NCBI RefSeq assembly: GCF_022829385.1
Contig: NZ_JAKSXX010000165.1
Coordinates: 310,001-374,000 of the forward strand
Length of the DNA: 64,000 nucleotides
Source of the DNA: Methylobacterium sp. J-070
GTDB lineage: Bacteria > Pseudomonadota > Alphaproteobacteria > Rhizobiales > Beijerinckiaceae
Direction: 5' to 3'
In this document: positions 63,386 to 64,000 of the stretch, piece by piece
How positions within the stretch are numbered: the stretch's first letter is position 1
Layout of the letters: each line of letters begins with the position of its first letter
Made by a program: the position numbers and the translations under genes
Notes under the pieces: model-generated
Database searches by the model: none
What the model saw: the letters and a program-made list of their open reading frames with translations, nothing else
What the model was told of the DNA's origin: nothing

Positions 63386-64000
63386 ATGACCGAGACCGTC
63401 CCGCCCGTCGCCGATCCGGCCATCCAGGCGCAGCGCGCGCTTCTCGACAGGATCCTCACGGCGGCCATCCGCGCCGCCCATCCGGACCTCGCCCTGCCGC
63501 CGCACCTGCCGGAGCCGAGCCCGGGCCGGCTGATCATCCTGGCGGCGGGCAAGGCCGCGGGCAGCATGAGCGCCGTGGCGAGCCGGTTCTACCGCGAGCA
63601 GCACGGGCTCGGCGACGACCGGATCGTCGGCCTGGCGGTGGCGCGGCACGGCTACGGTCAGGACGCGCCGGGCATCCACATGGTCGAGGCCGGGCACCCG
63701 GTCCCCGACGAGGCCGGCATCGCCGCCACCCAGGAGGCCCTGCGGCTCGCCACCGAGGCGGGCCCGGATGACGAGGTGCTGGTGCTCCTCTCGGGGGGCG
63801 GTTCGGCCAACTGGATCGCCCCGGCCGGTGCCCTGACGCTCACCGAGAAGCAGGCCATCACCCGGGCGATGCTCCGCTCCGGCGCGCCGATCGGCGAGAT
63901 CAACACGGTGCGCAAGCACATCTCGCGGATCAAGGGCGGCCGCCTCGCCCTTGCGGCCCGCAACGCCCGGCGGATCCTGACGCTCGCGATCTCGGACGTC
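63386..64000 (+). CDS. Glycerate 2-kinase (DUF4147/MOFRL family), 3'-truncated by the window edge
   Basis: The first 205 residues of a bacterial glycerate kinase of the TtuD/GckA type, which makes 2-phosphoglycerate. The start ATG 63386 gives METVPPVADP-like METV (here MTETVPP), then the LIILAAGKAAGSM, EAGHPVPDEAG, VLLSGGGSANW and INTVRKHISRIKGG motifs, all in order. The frame runs open to the last base. In methylotrophs this enzyme feeds the serine cycle; whether this copy does so cannot be read here. The nearest GGAGAGG is about 16 bases upstream, a loose spacing. Confidence 0.9.
   Translation, partial: MTETVPPVADPAIQAQRALLDRILTAAIRAAHPDLALPPHLPEPSPGRLIILAAGKAAGSMSAVASRFYREQHGLGDDRIVGLAVARHGYGQDAPGIHMVEAGHPVPDEAGIAATQEALRLATEAGPDDEVLVLLSGGGSANWIAPAGALTLTEKQAITRAMLRSGAPIGEINTVRKHISRIKGGRLALAARNARRILTLAISDV

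Overview
The window is a 64 kb stretch of a GC-rich alphaproteobacterial chromosome, most like Methylobacterium or a close Hyphomicrobiales relative. This is inferred from gene content and order: a 180-kDa-type NAD-glutamate dehydrogenase, a MucR regulator, a phasin, a GapR-type DUF2312 protein, a divergent polysaccharide deacetylase, a bacterial glycerate 2-kinase, and the order rplU-rpmA-GNAT-obgE-proB-proA-nadD-rsfS-rlmH-envC-ctpA-deacetylase-rppH. I see no rRNA, tRNA, CRISPR array, insertion sequence or prophage. The first gene (phosphotransferase) and last gene (glycerate 2-kinase) are cut by the window edges.

Region by region: 1-5.2 kb holds a phosphotransferase/DUF6285 pair facing an acyl-CoA ligase, then a phasin overlapping an alpha/beta hydrolase, then an XRE regulator. 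5.5-9.9 kb holds rRNA/tRNA modification genes (rsmD, an RluB-type pseudouridine synthase with a very long basic tail, tadA), small stress-type proteins (DUF1328, CsbD) and an SDR protein. 9.9-24 kb holds an outer-membrane barrel protein, MucR, the giant NAD-GDH and an efflux-rich stretch (four MFS genes, MarR, DoxX). 24-35 kb is mixed: a DUF3313 lipoprotein, guaB, a ketopantoate reductase-like gene, an RsmB-type methyltransferase, a secreted esterase-like protein, an O-antigen-ligase-like membrane protein, a WD40/DUF1275 pair and a single-domain response regulator.

35-48.9 kb is a long, almost unidirectional minus-strand housekeeping block. From upstream to downstream it runs ribosomal proteins L21 and L27, GNAT, Obg, proline synthesis (proB, proA), NAD synthesis (nadD), ribosome silencing (rsfS), 23S methylation (rlmH), cell-wall remodelling (envC, ctpA, deacetylase) and RNA 5'-end processing (rppH). 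Clear intrinsic terminators split it after rpmA and after ctpA.

48.9-64 kb holds yceI, ruvA, a bfd-bfr iron-storage pair with a palindromic upstream site, an overlapping dapB-gpmA-alkB run, gamma-glutamyltransferase, several unknown exported proteins, asd with a terminator, an exported alkaline-phosphatase-superfamily protein behind a PhoB-box-like repeat, gapR, DUF1244, an N-formylglutamate amidohydrolase and the start of glycerate 2-kinase. asd and dapB both serve the lysine/diaminopimelate branch.

This is mostly conserved housekeeping DNA and I do not see a clear new multi-gene system. The best leads are a structured, terminator-bounded intergenic region (about 56.4-56.6 kb, minus strand) that may be a small RNA, possibly 6S-like; rsfS, which lacks any standard start codon in front of its conserved N-terminus and is in frame with nadD; two CtrA-like sites; the PhoB-like box; and the phosphotransferase/DUF6285 pair that resembles a hydroxyacyl-CoA kinase module.
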